DNA of 64,000 nt from Speluncibacter jeojiensis. Its GTDB lineage: Bacteria; Actinomycetota; Actinomycetes; Mycobacteriales; Mycobacteriaceae. Location of the stretch: positions 248,001 to 312,000 of the forward strand of contig NZ_JAAIVF010000004.1 of assembly GCF_029589495.1 (NCBI RefSeq), given 5' to 3'. Made by a program: the position numbers and the translations under genes. Every line of letters starts with the position of its first letter. Position 1 is the first letter of the stretch. The notes under the pieces are model-generated. The model ran no database searches. It saw only the letters and a list, made by a program, of their open reading frames with translations, and was not told the DNA's origin. Positions 19,781 through 31,568 of this stretch are shown one piece after another.

Positions 19781-20383
19781 CTATCCGCCGGCGGACTCCC
19801 CCGCCCACTGCGGGTCCCGCCCGAACCAACCGGCCAGCCGGTCGTAGACCGGCGCGGTCTCGGGCACCGGCACCTCATCGCCGAAGGCCATGTCCGGTCC
19901 GCGGAACTGCGGCCGCAGCATCGGGCGCGCCCACGCCAGCGACCGCTCGGCCAGCGCCGGGTCCAATTCGGCTCGCTGCCCGGTGGCGCGCGCCAGGTCC
20001 CAGCTGTGCACGGTGAGCTCGGCGATCTGCTGATCGACACGGCTGCCGAGCGACGCGGCCGCACCGCTGGGCATCACCACCTCCCGGTCCAGGTCCGCGG
20101 CGCGCCAGTTCGCGAGCACCTCGGCGGCTCCCGCGTCGAACTGCGCGACCCAGTCGGGCCCGAGTGCGCGCGGCGGCGCCAGCCAGTCGGGGGTGCCGCC
20201 GCACGCTGCCGCGGCGAAGTTGCGCAGATCCTGACCGATGACGTGCCGCACCAGCGCCTGCACGTCCCATTCGGGACACGGCGTCGGGAGGTGGTGCGCA
20301 TCGACGCCGATCGCCCCGATCACCTGCGCGCTCTGGCGCACCGCCCGCTCGAGCAGGTCGATCGCCTCGGCTGCGCCGCTCAC
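19781..20383 (-). CDS. TIGR03086-type DinB/maleylpyruvate isomerase-like metal-binding protein
   Basis: 200 residues, GTG start. The N-terminal four-helix bundle has TPCPEWDVQALVRHVIGQ (about 34-51) and a later ELTVHSWDLARATG (about 121-134), the metal-ligand histidine regions of the DinB/MDMPI_N fold. Mycothiol-dependent enzymes belong to this superfamily, which fits a mycothiol-making actinobacterium, but the substrate is unknown. It lies 6 nt after the deazaflavin-type reductase gene, so they are probably one operon. Confidence 0.82.
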   Translation of the reverse strand: MSGAAEAIDLLERAVRQSAQVIGAIGVDAHHLPTPCPEWDVQALVRHVIGQDLRNFAAAACGGTPDWLAPPRALGPDWVAQFDAGAAEVLANWRAADLDREVVMPSGAAASLGSRVDQQIAELTVHSWDLARATGQRAELDPALAERSLAWARPMLRPQFRGPDMAFGDEVPVPETAPVYDRLAGWFGRDPQWAGESAGG

Positions 20384-20389
20384 CGTGGA

Positions 20390-20911
20390 TCAGCCCCTCG
20401 GATCGGACCGGGCCAGCGCGAACACCCGGATCTCGCGGTCCGTGCGGCCTCTATAGACGTCGTACACGCGAACCATCTCCATGAACTCCGCATAGATGCG
20501 CTCACGTTCCTCGCCCTCCAACTCGGTGGCCCGTACCGGCAGATCACGGCCGCCGATGGTAACCGTGGCGTGTGGATCGGCCCGCAGATTCGCCGTCCAC
20601 CCCGGATGCCGCTCGCCGCCGAAGTTGCTGCCCGCCACGAAGATCCGATCATCTTCACGCACATACAGCAGCGGGCTGATGCGTGGCTGCCCGGACTTGC
20701 GACCGGTCGTGGTGAGCAGCACCACCGGTGCGCCGATCGGACCCAGCACGGTCAACCGGCCGCGCGAGCGTTCGAGCACCCGCCGGTCCAGGCCGCTGAG
20801 GTTGCGCAGGACCCAGGAGCCCGGCCGGGTCGCGGCGAACGCCGCCGCGGGCCGCCGCAGCACGCTGGTCTCGGAACCCCAGCGGACGTCGGGAAAAGCG
20901 GACTCGGTCAT
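20390..20911 (-). CDS. Deazaflavin (F420)-dependent nitroreductase family protein
   Basis: 173 residues. The core of the Ddn/DUF385 family is present: VVLLTTTGRKSGQPRISPLLYV (about 63-84; TTTGRKSG is the family hallmark), GGERHPGWTANLRADP and a final VYDVYRGRTDREIRVFALAR. These split-barrel proteins bind F420H2 and reduce quinones or nitro-compounds near the membrane. Its presence between cyclophilin and relA breaks the M. tuberculosis gene order, so the pair with the DinB-like gene is accessory. Confidence 0.85.
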   Translation of the reverse strand: MTESAFPDVRWGSETSVLRRPAAAFAATRPGSWVLRNLSGLDRRVLERSRGRLTVLGPIGAPVVLLTTTGRKSGQPRISPLLYVREDDRIFVAGSNFGGERHPGWTANLRADPHATVTIGGRDLPVRATELEGEERERIYAEFMEMVRVYDVYRGRTDREIRVFALARSDPRG

Positions 20912-20969
20912 GGATAGGATTATCCGGCGCGGCGGCGCCGTCCGCCCGCGAAACGCCGGTACCGATGAC

Positions 20970-23321
20970 TCAGGATGCGCTGGTGACCCGGTAGACGTCG
21001 TAGACGCCCTCGACGTTGCGCACCACGTTGAGCACGTGGCCGAGGTGCTTGGGATCGCCCATCTCGAAGGTGAACTTGCTGACCGCGACCCGGTCGCCGG
21101 ACGTCGTCACCGACGCCGACAGGATGTTGACCTTCTCGTCGGCGAGCGCCTTGGTCACGTCCGAGAGCAGCCGGTGCCGGTCGAGCGCCTCGATCTGGAT
21201 GGCCACCAGGAACACCGACGACGGCCCCGGCGCCCATTCGACGTCGATGATCCGCTCGGACTGCTGCTGCAGCGATCCGGCGTTGGTGCAGTCGGTGCGG
21301 TGCACACTGACGCCGCCGCCGCGGGTGACGAACCCCATGATCTGGTCGCCCGGCACCGGGGTGCAGCATTTGGCCAGCTTGGCCATCACGCCGGGCGCAC
21401 CGGTCACCAGCACGCCCGAGTCCGCGCTCTGGCGCTTACGGGTCGGGATGGTCGACGGGGTCGACCGCTCGGCCAACTCCTCCTCGACCCCGCCGACACC
21501 GCCGAAGTGCGCCACCAACCGGTGCACCACGTGCTGCGCGGAGACGTGCCCCTCGCCGACCGCCGTGTACAGCGCCGAAATGTCCTGATAGCGCAGCTCG
21601 TGCGACACGGCGCCCATCGACTCGCCGTTCATCAAGCGCTGCAACGGAAGCCCGCCGCGGCGAACCTCCTTGATGATCGCGTCCTTGCCCGCCTCGAGCG
21701 CCTCCTCCCGGCGTTCCTTGGCGAACCACTGGCGGATCTTCGCCTTCGCCCGCGGCGAGGCGACGAACGTCTGCCAGTCGCGGCTCGGCCCGGCGTTCGG
21801 CGCCTTGGAGGTGAAGACCTCGACGACCTCGCCGTTCTCGAGCTTGCGTTCGAGCGCGACGAGACGGCCGTTGACCCGCGCGCCGATGCACCGGTGCCCG
21901 ACCTCGGTGTGCACGGCGTACGCGAAGTCCACCGGCGTCGACCCGGCCGGCAGCGTGACCACGTCGCCCTTGGGGGTGAAGACGAAGATCTCCTTGACCG
22001 CCAGGTCGTAGCGCAGCGACTCGAGGAACTCACCCGGGTCCGCGGCCTCACGCTGCCAGTCGAGCAGTTGGCGCATCCACGCCATGTCGTCGACCTCGGC
22101 GGAATCGGAGTGCCGCGCCCCGTTCTTCCCGCGGAGTTCCTTGTACCGCCAGTGCGCGGCGATGCCGAACTCGGCGGTCCGGTGCATCTCGCGGGTGCGG
22201 ATCTGCACCTCGAGTGGCTTGCCCTCCGGCCCCACCACGGTGGTGTGCAGCGACTGGTACACCCCGTAGCGCGGCTGCGCGATGTAGTCCTTGAACCGGC
22301 CGGCCATCGGCTGCCACAGCGAGTGCACGACGCCGACCGCCGCATAGCAGTCGCGGATCTCGTCGCACAGGATGCGGATGCCGACCAGGTCGTGGATGTC
22401 GTCGAAGTCGCGGCCCTTGACGATCATCTTCTGGTAGATCGACCAGTAGTGCTTGGGCCGGCCCTCCACGGTCGCGTCGATGCGCGAGGCGGCCAGCGTG
22501 GTGCCGACCTCCTGACGCACCTTGGCCAGGTAGGTGTCACGCGAGGGCGCCCGGTCCGCGACGAGCCGGACGATCTCCTCGTACTTCTTCGGGTGCAGGA
22601 TCGCGAACGCGAGATCCTCGAGTTCCCACTTGACCGTCGCCATGCCGAGCCGGTGCGCGAGCGGGGCGATGACCTCGAGGGTCTCCTTCGCCTTCTTCGC
22701 CTGCTTCTCCGGCGGCAGGAAACGCATCGTGCGCATGTTGTGCAGGCGGTCGGCCACCTTGATCACCAGCACTCGCGGGTCGCGGGCCATCGCGATGATC
22801 ATCTTGCGGATGGTCTCGGCCTCGGCGGCCGAGCCGAGCGCCACCTTGTCCAGCTTGGTGACGCCGTCGACCAGGTGGGCGACCTCATCGCCGAACTCGC
22901 CGGACAGCTCCTCGAGCGAGTATCCCGTGTCTTCGACGGTGTCGTGCAGCAGCGCCGCGATCAGCGTGGTCGTGTCCATGCCGAGTTCGGCGAGGATGTT
23001 CGCCACCGCCAGCGGGTGGGTGATGTACGGGTCGCCGGACTTGCGGAACTGCCCGGAGTGCCGCTGCTCGGCGACGTCGTACGCGCGCTGGAGCTGGGCC
23101 AGATCCGCCTTCGGATACACCTCGCGGTGCAGGGCGACCAGCGGTTCGAGCACCGGTTTGATCGGGAGGTGCCGCTGCGCGGTGATGCGGCGGGCCAGCC
23201 GCGCTCGCACCCGTCGCGACGCCGACATCGACCCGGCGGGAACCTCGGAGGTCCGCCGCGACTCCGGCGGGGTGCCGTCGGTGGGCGGTGTCTGCTTGGC
23301 CGAGCCGAGATCCTGGGTCAC
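20970..23321 (-). CDS. relA: RelA/SpoT homologue, (p)ppGpp synthetase/hydrolase
   Basis: 783 residues, GTG start. Domains in order: HD hydrolase (about 75-230, with [13 protein letters not shown] and [11 protein letters not shown]), synthetase (about 250-370, with [20 protein letters not shown]), TGS (about 430-490, [19 protein letters not shown]) and C-terminal ACT (about 700-780). The HD and synthetase motifs look intact, so it is a bifunctional Rel that makes and destroys the alarmone. It is the size of Rv2583c and lies next to apt and secDF as in mycobacteria. Confidence 0.96.
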   Translation of the reverse strand: MTQDLGSAKQTPPTDGTPPESRRTSEVPAGSMSASRRVRARLARRITAQRHLPIKPVLEPLVALHREVYPKADLAQLQRAYDVAEQRHSGQFRKSGDPYITHPLAVANILAELGMDTTTLIAALLHDTVEDTGYSLEELSGEFGDEVAHLVDGVTKLDKVALGSAAEAETIRKMIIAMARDPRVLVIKVADRLHNMRTMRFLPPEKQAKKAKETLEVIAPLAHRLGMATVKWELEDLAFAILHPKKYEEIVRLVADRAPSRDTYLAKVRQEVGTTLAASRIDATVEGRPKHYWSIYQKMIVKGRDFDDIHDLVGIRILCDEIRDCYAAVGVVHSLWQPMAGRFKDYIAQPRYGVYQSLHTTVVGPEGKPLEVQIRTREMHRTAEFGIAAHWRYKELRGKNGARHSDSAEVDDMAWMRQLLDWQREAADPGEFLESLRYDLAVKEIFVFTPKGDVVTLPAGSTPVDFAYAVHTEVGHRCIGARVNGRLVALERKLENGEVVEVFTSKAPNAGPSRDWQTFVASPRAKAKIRQWFAKERREEALEAGKDAIIKEVRRGGLPLQRLMNGESMGAVSHELRYQDISALYTAVGEGHVSAQHVVHRLVAHFGGVGGVEEELAERSTPSTIPTRKRQSADSGVLVTGAPGVMAKLAKCCTPVPGDQIMGFVTRGGGVSVHRTDCTNAGSLQQQSERIIDVEWAPGPSSVFLVAIQIEALDRHRLLSDVTKALADEKVNILSASVTTSGDRVAVSKFTFEMGDPKHLGHVLNVVRNVEGVYDVYRVTSAS

Positions 23322-23405
23322 GCCATCGCCTCCTGCCTGTGTGGGCCGCTCATCCGGTGCGCTGAAACCGGATCCGGAGACCGCCGCACCAGTCGACTCT
23401 AGTAC

Positions 23406-24026
23406 TCAGACTGCCACCAAGGATGTCAGTGGGACCGTGAGCCGGTCGCGACCACCGAGGCCTTCCAGTTCCATCACCACCGCCACCCCGATCACCTCGG
23501 CGCCGGCCCGGGTGAGCAGGTCCACGGTCGCACACACGGTGCCGCCGGTCGCGAGCACGTCGTCGACGACGAGCACCCGACGACCCTCGAGCGCGATCGC
23601 GTCGGCGGGCACCTCGAGTCCCGCCTTGCCGTACTCGAGTTGGTACGTCTGCGACAGCACCGGTGGCGGCAGCTTGCCCTGCTTGCGGACCGCGAGCACC
23701 CCGGTCCCTGCTGCCAGGGCCACCCCGGAGCCGAGCAGGAAGCCGCGCGCGTCGATCCCGGCGACAAGGTCGGCCCGGCCGTGCGCGGCCGCCGCCAGGG
23801 CGTCGATCACCTCGCGCAGCCCGGTCGCGTCCGCGAAGACCGGGGTCAGGTCCGCGAACTGCACGCCGGGTTGCGGGAAGTCCGCCACGCTCCGGGTCAG
23901 CCGCTGCACCGACGCCGCCGCACGTCGCCGCAGATCCGCGTCGCCCGGCCCGTCGGCCGTCCGGCCCCGGCCGGTCCCGCTCTCACCCGTCACGTCCTGT
24001 TCGGTCACCGGGATGCCCTCGCTCAT
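23406..24026 (-). CDS. apt: Adenine phosphoribosyltransferase
   Basis: 206 residues from ATG 24026, which overlaps the stop of the lipoprotein gene by 4 nt (ATGA). Catalytic part: [36 protein letters not shown], the [11 protein letters not shown] loop and the PRPP motif [13 protein letters not shown] (about 160-172). It converts adenine and PRPP into AMP. A ~35-residue Gly/Arg/Asp-rich N-terminal extension is not part of the fold. Confidence 0.94.
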   Translation of the reverse strand: MSEGIPVTEQDVTGESGTGRGRTADGPGDADLRRRAAASVQRLTRSVADFPQPGVQFADLTPVFADATGLREVIDALAAAAHGRADLVAGIDARGFLLGSGVALAAGTGVLAVRKQGKLPPPVLSQTYQLEYGKAGLEVPADAIALEGRRVLVVDDVLATGGTVCATVDLLTRAGAEVIGVAVVMELEGLGGRDRLTVPLTSLVAV

Positions 24027-25717
24027 CTGTGCAGCGTCCATCTGTCCATGTTCCACCCCGCTCCGGCCCAGGTCGGGTTGGCGCGGACCTCGCTGATCCC
24101 GGACGCGACCGCGATTGTCCGCGGCTGCAGGAACAGCGGGATGCTCGGCAGATCCTGCCAGAGGATCCGCTCGGCCTCGGTCGACAGGTCCGACTGTTCG
24201 GCGCCGACCTCGTCGGGCAGCGTCGCGAGCCGGTCGACGATCGCGTCGATCCGGTCGTTCGCGTAGCCGCCGATGTTCGCCCCGTTGCCGCTGCGCAGTC
24301 CGGCCCCGCGCACGGTGGCCGGCGCCGCCCCACCCGCACCGGAGGTGGCCGAGGTGCCGCCGAGGACCGCGTCGACCGTGCCGGCCCGCAGCGCCGACGG
24401 GGTGAACAGCCGCGATCCGGCGTCCACGACCGTGATGCCCGCGGGGCGGCAGGCCGCCGCGATCTGCGACACCGTCCGCGCCCGCCGGGCGTCCGGGGCC
24501 AGGTAGCCGATCCGCACGGTGAGCGCGCCGACGCCCGCGTCCGCCACCGCGGACCGCGCGGCCCCGATGTCCGGCACCGCGAAGCGGTCCCCGACGACGG
24601 CCGCAGTGCGCGGATACAGTGCGGTGCCGGGCAACTGCAGGTGCGTGTCCAGCGACGCACCGGACTTGCCGTACAGCGGTGTCAGTATGCGGTCGGCGAG
24701 GTCGCGCCGCGGCACGCAGGAGGCCAGCGCCCGCCGCGCCCCCGCGGAGGCCAGCGCCCCCTCGGTGCGCAGGATCAGCTGTTCGGTGTTCATGGCAGGG
24801 GTGGTCGTGCTGGTGAACCCCGCGCCGACGCCGTCGCCGAGCGCGCCGGCACCGATGTCCACGACGTCGACCTGCCCGGCGTCTGTTCTTTCGGCCAGCG
24901 CGCGCTCGTCGAAGGTGGCTCCGCGGGCGAACACCGCGATCGTCTCGGTGCGCGGCGGATCCCCCCACCAGCGTTCGTTGGCGACGAGCACCAGCTTGCC
25001 GTCGGCGCCGTACGAGGCGATCCGGTACGGCCCGGCGGACGGCAACAGCGACAGGTCCACCCGGCCGGGCGCCAGCTTCCAGCCGGTGTTCCAGAACCGG
25101 GCGATCGCGCCGAGTTCGCGCTGGTCGCCGCGTTGCACCGCGCCGACGATGTCGTCGACGCCGGTGGCCCGGGCGACGACGTGCGCGGGCATCAGCGAGG
25201 TGGCCCCGAACAGGCTGCGCCAGTCCGCGAGGTCACTGCGCAGGTGCGCTGTCGCGTCCTTCGCGCCGGGCCGGCAGTCCACCGAGTCGATGTCCGACCA
25301 GCCGGTGCGGTCGGCCGCGTCGAAGCCGGGGAACCGTCCACTGTGTGCGGCCCACGCCAGCACCAGGTCGTCACATGTGACCGAGGCGCCGTCGGAGTAC
25401 ACGGCGGCCGGGTTGATGCGGTAGCCGATCGTGCGCGGCGACCCCGGTTCGGCGGCCGCGATGCCGAAGTCGGTGTCCGGCAACGCACGGCCCGATGGCG
25501 CGGGGTAGCTGAAACCGGGGAGCACCCGCACCAGCGCCTGACGCGCCCCGGAGGCCGCGCCGTCGACGGTACCCGCGTTGTACGTCGACACCGGTGCGTC
25601 GACGACGTAGCCGATGGTGTCGGCCGGGTGCGCCGGCCCGGCGGCGTCGTCGCCGCACGCCGTGGCGACGCCGAGCAGCACCACCAGCGCGATCAGCGCC
25701 GGCACCGCCCGGCGCAC
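24023..25717 (-). CDS. Peptide-type ABC transporter substrate-binding lipoprotein (SBP family 5, Rv2585c-like)
   Basis: 564 residues, GTG start. The signal peptide ends in a lipobox GVATAC (Cys about 21), so it is a lipoprotein. The body is DppA/OppA-like: [50 protein letters not shown], and a C-terminal [22 protein letters not shown]. No permease or ATPase gene is next to it; it sits between secF and apt as in M. tuberculosis, so a role linked to secretion rather than uptake is possible. Confidence 0.88.
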   Translation of the reverse strand: MRRAVPALIALVVLLGVATACGDDAAGPAHPADTIGYVVDAPVSTYNAGTVDGAASGARQALVRVLPGFSYPAPSGRALPDTDFGIAAAEPGSPRTIGYRINPAAVYSDGASVTCDDLVLAWAAHSGRFPGFDAADRTGWSDIDSVDCRPGAKDATAHLRSDLADWRSLFGATSLMPAHVVARATGVDDIVGAVQRGDQRELGAIARFWNTGWKLAPGRVDLSLLPSAGPYRIASYGADGKLVLVANERWWGDPPRTETIAVFARGATFDERALAERTDAGQVDVVDIGAGALGDGVGAGFTSTTTPAMNTEQLILRTEGALASAGARRALASCVPRRDLADRILTPLYGKSGASLDTHLQLPGTALYPRTAAVVGDRFAVPDIGAARSAVADAGVGALTVRIGYLAPDARRARTVSQIAAACRPAGITVVDAGSRLFTPSALRAGTVDAVLGGTSATSGAGGAAPATVRGAGLRSGNGANIGGYANDRIDAIVDRLATLPDEVGAEQSDLSTEAERILWQDLPSIPLFLQPRTIAVASGISEVRANPTWAGAGWNMDRWTLHR

Positions 25718-25722
25718 CCCGG

Positions 25723-26961
25723 TCAGGACCGCTTCTTCCGCTTTCCGGTGGGCCGGACGCCCGGCCGCGGGGTGCCGCCTGCCGCCCGCACGGTGACCGG
25801 GGTGACCCCCGCCGACACCGCCGCGGTGCGGGCACCGGAGCCCGGCACCTGGCCGCTCTGGACCTGCCCGGCGGCACCCTCACCAGCCGCCTTGGCCGCG
25901 GCGGCCGCGCGCCGGCTCAGCACCTTCTTGGTGTGCGCACCGATCTCGCGTCCGCGCTCCTTGAGTGAGACCAGCATCGGCGTGGCGGTGAAGATCGACG
26001 AGTAGGCACCGACGACGATGCCGATCAGCTGCACCAGCGCGAGATCCTTGAGCGTCCCCACGCCGAGCATCCACACCGCGACCACCAGCAGCCCGAGTAC
26101 CGGCAGGATCGAGATCAGCGTGGTGTTGATCGAGCGCATCAGCGTCTGGTTGACCGCGAGATTGGCCTGTTCGGCGTAGGTGCGCCGGGTCAGGTGGGTC
26201 ACGCCGCGAGTGTTCTCCTCGACCTTGTCGAACACGACGACGGTGTCGTACAGCGAGAAGCCGAGGATCGTCAGGAAACCGATCACGGTCGCCGGCGACA
26301 CCTCGAAGCCGACGAGCGAGTAGATGCCCGCGGTGATGACCATGTCGAAGAACAGCGAGATGAGGCTGGAGATCGCCATGTCCCGCTCGAAGCGGATCGT
26401 GATGTAGATGGCCGCGATCACCAGGAACACCACCAGCGCGATCAGCGCCTTCTTGGTGATCTCGCCGCCCCACGTCGAGCTCACCGCCGACACGCTGATC
26501 GCGTTCGGGGTGGCCTGACCGTTGCGGTCGGTCGGGTGGAACTCGTTGAACAGCGCGTTCTGCAGCCGGATCGTCTGGGCCGCGTCGAGCGTCTCCGAGC
26601 GCAGCTGGATGGTCTGGCTGCCACCGGAACCCGCGGTCTGCACCGACACCGGGTCGGTGCCGAAGGTCTGGTGGTAGACGTCGCTGACCTGGGAGGTGGT
26701 CGCGCCCTGGGCCGGGAACTCGACCTTGGTGCCACCCTCGAAGTCGATGCCGAAGCTGAAGCCCCGGATGCCGATGCTCAGCACCGAGATCAGCAGCAGC
26801 ACCACGGTGACGGCGTAGTAGACGCGGCGCCGGCCGACGATCTCGAAGGCGCCGGTGCCGGTGTACAACCGCGAGAGCAGGCTGTGCTTGGGCAGCTTCA
26901 CGTCGTCCGACTCGGTCATCGTCGAGCCGCCCTGGGTGTCGTTGTCGGTGGTGTCGGTCAT
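25723..26961 (-). CDS. secF: Protein translocase subunit SecF
   Basis: 412 residues. A first membrane helix (about 45-65), the D-type motif [13 protein letters not shown], a small periplasmic domain, and five further helices starting [20 protein letters not shown] follow the SecF plan, including [18 protein letters not shown]. SecDF uses the proton gradient to pull exported proteins outside. The C-terminal ~70 residues are a basic, Ala/Gly/Pro-rich tail. The ATG overlaps the secD stop (ATGA). Confidence 0.95.
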   Translation of the reverse strand: MTDTTDNDTQGGSTMTESDDVKLPKHSLLSRLYTGTGAFEIVGRRRVYYAVTVVLLLISVLSIGIRGFSFGIDFEGGTKVEFPAQGATTSQVSDVYHQTFGTDPVSVQTAGSGGSQTIQLRSETLDAAQTIRLQNALFNEFHPTDRNGQATPNAISVSAVSSTWGGEITKKALIALVVFLVIAAIYITIRFERDMAISSLISLFFDMVITAGIYSLVGFEVSPATVIGFLTILGFSLYDTVVVFDKVEENTRGVTHLTRRTYAEQANLAVNQTLMRSINTTLISILPVLGLLVVAVWMLGVGTLKDLALVQLIGIVVGAYSSIFTATPMLVSLKERGREIGAHTKKVLSRRAAAAAKAAGEGAAGQVQSGQVPGSGARTAAVSAGVTPVTVRAAGGTPRPGVRPTGKRKKRS

Positions 26962-28526
26962 CGTGCGGTCTCCTTCACGGCCGCCGCGGCCCGCTCGGCC
27001 GACTTGCGTTCCCGGGCCACCTGGGTGATCGCCCCGAGCCCGTTCACGCCCGGCTTGGCGAAGAAATTCGTCTGAGATGCCGCGTGCACCAGCGGATGGG
27101 TCACCAGGAACACCACGACCAGGTCGGTGATCGTCGTCAGGCCCAGCGTGAAGGCGAAGCCCTTCACGTCGCCGACGGCGAGCACGTAGAGCACCGCCGC
27201 CGCGAGGAAGGTCACGGTGTTACCGGACAAGATGGTGCGCCGGGCCCGGGACCAGCCGCGCGGTACCGCCGACCGGAAGCTGCGGCCCTCGCGCATCTCG
27301 TCCTTTATTCGTTCGAAGTAGACGACGAACGAGTCGGCGGTGGTACCGATGCCGATGATCAGACCCGCGATGCCCGCCAGGTCCAGCGTGTAGTTGATGT
27401 AGCGGCCCAACAGCACCAGCACGCCGTAGACCAGCAGACCGGAGAACACCAGCGACAGTGCGGTGATCACGCCGAGCATCCGGTAGTAGATCAGGCAGTA
27501 CACCAGCACCAGCACGAGGCCGACCGCACCGGCGAGCAGGCCCGCCTTGAGCGAGGACAGCCCCAGCGTCGCGGAGACCGTCTGTGCGTCGGACGACGCG
27601 AACGACAGCGGCAGCGAACCGTACTTGAGCGTGTTCGCCAGATCCTTCGCCTGCGGCATCGTGAACTGGCCGGTGATCGAGGTGGGGCTGCCGGCCGGGG
27701 TGGCGCCCTGGATGACCGGCGCGCTGACGACCCGCGAGTCGAGAGTGAACGCGGCCTGCTTGCCGAGGTTCTTGCTGGTGAAGTCCGCCCAGGTCTGGCT
27801 CGCGGAGGACTTGAAGGTCAGCTGCACCAGGTTCTGTGACTGCTGGCTGTCGAACTGCGCGGACGCGTCCGAGATGTCCTGGCCGTCGATGATCGACGGG
27901 CCGAGCAGGAACACCGTCGAGTCCTTGGTGTCGCAGGTGACCAGCGGCAGCTTCGGGTCGTCGTTGCCCTGCAGCGGGTCCGCGGACTTGCAGTCCATCG
28001 AATCCATCGCCTTCTTCTGCACCGCGGGATCGGTGCTCTGGCGCTCCGCCTTGGCCTTCTCGATCTCCTGCGCCGCCTGCGCGGTGTCGCCCGTCGCCGG
28101 GGCCTGAGGCTGCGCGGCCGGGGTCTTACCGGGCTGCGGTGCGGGGGCGGCCTGGCTGCTCAGCACCGGGCGGATGAACAGTCGCGCGGTCTGGCCCAGG
28201 CTGCGCGCCTGCGCCCCGTCGTCACCGGGAACCGTGATCACCAGGTTGTCGCCGTCGATGACGACCTGCGAGCCACTCACACCGAGACCGTTGACGCGGG
28301 TCTCGATGATCTGCTGGGCCTGCTTGAGGCTTTCCGAACTCGGCTTGCTGCCGTCGGGGGTGCGGGCGGTGAGCGTGACGCTCGTGCCGCCCTGCAGGTC
28401 GATCCCGAGCTTCGGGGTCGGCGACTTGTCCCCGGTGAAGAAGACCAGCGCGTACAGGACCGCCACGATGACCGCGAAGGCGGTCAGGTAGCGGACCGGA
28501 CGGACCGGTCCGGACGATGATGCCAC
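26958..28526 (-). CDS. secD: Protein translocase subunit SecD
   Basis: 522 residues, GTG 28526 with GAGGAG upstream. After the first helix comes [15 protein letters not shown], a long periplasmic domain with a Pro/Ala/Gln-rich insertion at about 140-170, and five helices with [19 protein letters not shown] near the fifth. Works with SecF at SecYEG. It heads a secD-secF-lipoprotein-apt run in which all junctions overlap or lie within 5 nt. Confidence 0.95.
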   Translation of the reverse strand: MASSSGPVRPVRYLTAFAVIVAVLYALVFFTGDKSPTPKLGIDLQGGTSVTLTARTPDGSKPSSESLKQAQQIIETRVNGLGVSGSQVVIDGDNLVITVPGDDGAQARSLGQTARLFIRPVLSSQAAPAPQPGKTPAAQPQAPATGDTAQAAQEIEKAKAERQSTDPAVQKKAMDSMDCKSADPLQGNDDPKLPLVTCDTKDSTVFLLGPSIIDGQDISDASAQFDSQQSQNLVQLTFKSSASQTWADFTSKNLGKQAAFTLDSRVVSAPVIQGATPAGSPTSITGQFTMPQAKDLANTLKYGSLPLSFASSDAQTVSATLGLSSLKAGLLAGAVGLVLVLVYCLIYYRMLGVITALSLVFSGLLVYGVLVLLGRYINYTLDLAGIAGLIIGIGTTADSFVVYFERIKDEMREGRSFRSAVPRGWSRARRTILSGNTVTFLAAAVLYVLAVGDVKGFAFTLGLTTITDLVVVFLVTHPLVHAASQTNFFAKPGVNGLGAITQVARERKSAERAAAAVKETAR

Positions 28527-28660
28527 GATCGGTGGGTCTCCTCGGTGGAGTCGGGCTGGAACGGGACGGCGCGCGACACGTCAGTCACCGCTACAGCCCC
28601 TCCGCCGTGCGGGTGGTCCTGCAGCGGTGACCTCAGCGCCCGCAGGCGCACCTTACTAGC

Positions 28661-29050
28661 TCAGTCTGAAGACGAGCGCTTGGCCAGGTCGATGCCCTCG
28701 GCATCGGCATCCGCGGCGTCGCGACCGTCCGCGTCGTCGACATCCGCGTCCTCGAACTCGTCGAATTCGTCGAACTCGGTGTCGCCGTCCTCGACGTCCT
28801 CGGTCACCACGCTGCGAACGGCCATCCGCTCCCAGGTGGTGACGACGTCGTCGGCGATCTCGACGTCGACGGTCGTGTCGCCGAGGCCGACCACGGTGCC
28901 GTGGAGCCCGCTGGTGAGCAACACGCGGTCGCCGACCTTCAGGGCGTCCTGCATCTCGGAGGTCTGGGCCATGGCCTTCTTCTGCCGGCGGGCAGTGAGA
29001 AACATCGGCAGAACCAGCACGAGAAGCACGATCAGGAACAGGAATTGCAT
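28661..29050 (-). CDS. yajC: YajC preprotein translocase subunit
   Basis: 129 residues. One N-terminal membrane helix (MQFLFLIVLLVLVLPMFLTA), the usual cytosolic basic turn (RRQKKAM), then the YajC core DALKVGDRVLLTSGLHGTVVGLGDTTVDVEIADDVVTTWER. The C-terminal ~45 residues are very acidic (Asp/Glu-rich), as in other actinobacterial copies. Associated with the SecDF complex; 134 nt before secD. Confidence 0.92.
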   Translation of the reverse strand: MQFLFLIVLLVLVLPMFLTARRQKKAMAQTSEMQDALKVGDRVLLTSGLHGTVVGLGDTTVDVEIADDVVTTWERMAVRSVVTEDVEDGDTEFDEFDEFEDADVDDADGRDAADADAEGIDLAKRSSSD

Positions 29051-29185
29051 CAGGAAGTCAGTCCTCAGTCATCTTCTTCGGGTGTGCGACCGAACAGGCC
29101 ACACAGACCACCAGTGTGCCATCTACCGGGCACCGACGCCGAGACCCGATGTGACCCGCGACTCACTTCGGCACCTCCCGCCCGG

Positions 29186-30286
29186 TCAGGATCGGTCGAA
29201 CAATCCCGGCGGCGGCTCGGCCGCACGCACCTCGATCCCGCCGAGAACCGCGTCGGGCGGGGCGACCATACCCAGGTGCTCCCACGCAGCCGCGGTCGCG
29301 ACGCGACCCCGCGGGGTGCGCGCGACCATGCCCGCCCGCACCAGGAAGGGCTCGCAGACCTCCTCGACCGTGCCGGCCTCCTCACCGACGGCAACCGCCA
29401 GCGTCGACACGCCGACCGGACCGCCGCCGAAGCTGCGGACCAGTGCGCCGAGCACCGCACGGTCGAGCCGGTCAAGGCCCAGTTCGTCGACGTCGTAGAC
29501 GGCGAGCGCGGCGCGCGCGACCTCGCGGCTGACGACACCGTCGGCCCGCACCTCCGCATAGTCCCGGACCCGGCGCAGCAACCGGTTCGCGATGCGCGGG
29601 GTGCCGCGGGAGCGGCCGGCGATCTCCGCGCCTGCCTCGGCGCCGAGTTCGACCCCGAGGATGCGGGCGGATCGCAGCAGGATCCGTTGCAGTTCGGCGG
29701 GCTCGTAGAAGTCCATGTGCGCGGTGAACCCGAATCGATCGCGCAGCGGACCGGTCAGCGCACCCGACCGGGTGGTCGCGCCGACCAGGGTGAACGGGGC
29801 CACCTCGAGTGGTATCGACGTGGCGCCCGGGCCCTTGCCCACCACCACGTCGACTCGGAAGTCCTCCATGGCCAGGTAGAGCATCTCCTCGGCCGGCCGC
29901 GCGATGCGATGGATCTCGTCGATGAACAGCACGTCGCCCTCGACCAGGTTGCTCAGCATGGCCGCGAGATCGCCGGCCCGCTCGAGCGCCGGCCCGGACG
30001 TCAACCGCAGCGAGGTCCCCAGTTCGGCGGCGATGATCATCGCGAGGCTGGTCTTGCCCAGGCCCGGCGGCCCCGACAGCAGGATGTGGTCGGGTGACGC
30101 GCCGCGTTGTTTGGCGCCCGCCAACACCAGTTGCAGCTGTTCACGCACCCGCGGCTGGCCGATGAAATCGTCGAGCGACTTCGGTCGCAGTCCGGCCTCG
30201 GCATCGCCCTCGCCGGGCACCAGGCTCGCGGTCAGTTCGGCCTCGTCGAAGCCACCCGCGTCGAAGCCCGAATCGGATTCGGTCAT
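29186..30286 (-). CDS. ruvB: Holliday junction branch migration ATPase RuvB
   Basis: 366 residues, ATG 30286. Walker [12 protein letters not shown] (about 69-79), Walker B LFIDEIHR (about 120-127), sensor ATTRSG and the arginine finger region are present, plus the C-terminal winged helix ending [15 protein letters not shown]. With RuvA it drives branch migration during recombinational repair. Last gene of ruvC-ruvA-ruvB, 16 nt after ruvA; the operon should answer to the LexA box at 31569. Confidence 0.96.
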   Translation of the reverse strand: MTESDSGFDAGGFDEAELTASLVPGEGDAEAGLRPKSLDDFIGQPRVREQLQLVLAGAKQRGASPDHILLSGPPGLGKTSLAMIIAAELGTSLRLTSGPALERAGDLAAMLSNLVEGDVLFIDEIHRIARPAEEMLYLAMEDFRVDVVVGKGPGATSIPLEVAPFTLVGATTRSGALTGPLRDRFGFTAHMDFYEPAELQRILLRSARILGVELGAEAGAEIAGRSRGTPRIANRLLRRVRDYAEVRADGVVSREVARAALAVYDVDELGLDRLDRAVLGALVRSFGGGPVGVSTLAVAVGEEAGTVEEVCEPFLVRAGMVARTPRGRVATAAAWEHLGMVAPPDAVLGGIEVRAAEPPPGLFDRS

Positions 30287-30302
30287 CGTCTCGGTCCCGG
30301 GG

Positions 30303-30902
30303 TCATCGCGTCTTGCCCAGCAGGCTCAGCGCCGCGCGCAACGTCACCGATGTGGAGGCGCCGGGCTGGTCGGCCAGCACCTTCTCGGTGGCCTGCTCGG
30401 CCTGTTTGAGCGGGAAGCCGAGCCCGGTGAGGGCCTCGACGACCTGATCCCGTACCGGACCGAACGCGCTGGTCTGCGCCACGCCGCCGGCTGCCGGGGC
30501 GGTCACCGCGACCTTGTCGCGCAGTTCGACGACCATGCGTTCGGCACTCCGCTTGCCGATCCCCGGCACCCGGGTGAGCATCGCAGTGTCGCCCTCGGAC
30601 AGCGCCCTGGTCAACGCCTCGGGCTCGAGCACCGCCAACACCGCCATCGCCACCTTCGGGCCCACCCCGGACACCGTCTGCAGCAACGCGAAAAGCGCGC
30701 GGGACTCGCTGTCCGCGAAGCCGTACAACGTCATCGAGTCCTCACGGACGATCATCGTGGTCAGCAGCCGGGCCTCCGCTCCGCGGCTGAGCCCGCCGAT
30801 GGTCGCCGGAGTCGCGTTGATGCGATAACCGACCCCGGCCGCCTCGATCACCACGTGGTCGAGGGCGAGGTCGAGCACCTCACCCCGTATCGATGCGATC
30901 AT
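30303..30902 (-). CDS. ruvA: Holliday junction DNA helicase subunit RuvA
   Basis: 199 residues, ATG 30902 overlapping the ruvC stop by 4 nt. Starts [20 protein letters not shown], the OB-fold opening; two helix-hairpin-helix motifs follow ([18 protein letters not shown] and [19 protein letters not shown]), and a C-terminal UBA-like domain for RuvB contact ([17 protein letters not shown]). It holds the four-way junction as a tetramer. Confidence 0.95.
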   Translation of the reverse strand: MIASIRGEVLDLALDHVVIEAAGVGYRINATPATIGGLSRGAEARLLTTMIVREDSMTLYGFADSESRALFALLQTVSGVGPKVAMAVLAVLEPEALTRALSEGDTAMLTRVPGIGKRSAERMVVELRDKVAVTAPAAGGVAQTSAFGPVRDQVVEALTGLGFPLKQAEQATEKVLADQPGASTSVTLRAALSLLGKTR

Positions 30903-31501
30903 CGCGTCTCCTTCCGCCCGGAATTCGCCGTCCGCCCGGCACCGTCGCGGCGGGCCGTGGCCAGCCGCGCCTTGAACTGTCGTTGCTGCTCGGCCGCCCG
31001 CCGTTCCGCCTCGGCCATCCGCGCGATCATCGGCGCCCGCCAGCAGTGGCAGATGGCCAATGCCAGCGCATCCGCCGCATCGGCGGGCTTCGGCGCCTGC
31101 TGCAACCCGAGGATCCGGGTGATCATCCCGGTGACCTGCGCCTTGTCCGCGCTGCCGCTGCCGGTGACCGCGGCCTTGACCTCGCTCGGGGTGTGGAAGC
31201 ACACCTCGATGCCGCGGCGCGCCGCCGCGAGCGCGATCACTCCCCCGGCCTGCGCGGTGCCCATCGCCGTACGCACGTTGTTCTGCGAGAACACCCGCTC
31301 GATCGCGATCACATCCGGCCCGTGCGTGTCCATCCAGTGTTCTGCGGCATCGGAGATCCGCAGCAGCCGCTGGGCCAACGGCATGTCCGGGGGCGTGCGC
31401 ACCACGTCGACGTCGAGCGCGGTCACCGATCGGCCCAGCCCGCCGTCGACCAGGCTGATGCCGCAGCGGGTCAAACCGGGGTCGACACCCATCACCCGCA
31501 C
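30899..31501 (-). CDS. ruvC: Crossover junction endodeoxyribonuclease RuvC
   Basis: 200 residues from GTG 31501, chosen because GAGGAGG lies 8 nt upstream and the protein then begins [14 protein letters not shown] with the first catalytic Asp at residue 7. An upstream ATG at 31567 would add 22 residues and leave almost no room after the LexA box. Further acidic residues lie in DVIAIERVF (Glu about 66) and [12 protein letters not shown]. It cuts Holliday junctions. The basic C-terminal tail ([17 protein letters not shown]) is longer than in E. coli. Confidence 0.93.
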   Translation of the reverse strand: MRVMGVDPGLTRCGISLVDGGLGRSVTALDVDVVRTPPDMPLAQRLLRISDAAEHWMDTHGPDVIAIERVFSQNNVRTAMGTAQAGGVIALAAARRGIEVCFHTPSEVKAAVTGSGSADKAQVTGMITRILGLQQAPKPADAADALALAICHCWRAPMIARMAEAERRAAEQQRQFKARLATARRDGAGRTANSGRKETR

Positions 31502-31568
31502 GCGATCACCCTCCTCGGTCCGCCCGATCGGTCCAGCCAACCGGCCCACACGAACCTGCTCCACCATG

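Noticed and set aside
20496-23402. Open frame of 968 codons on the plus strand
   Set aside because: Antisense to relA, which shows all expected domains.
31502-31567. N-terminal extension of RuvC from ATG 31567
   Set aside because: The GAGGAGG ribosome site belongs to GTG 31501 and the extension has no counterpart in RuvC; the LexA box would lie directly against the longer start.
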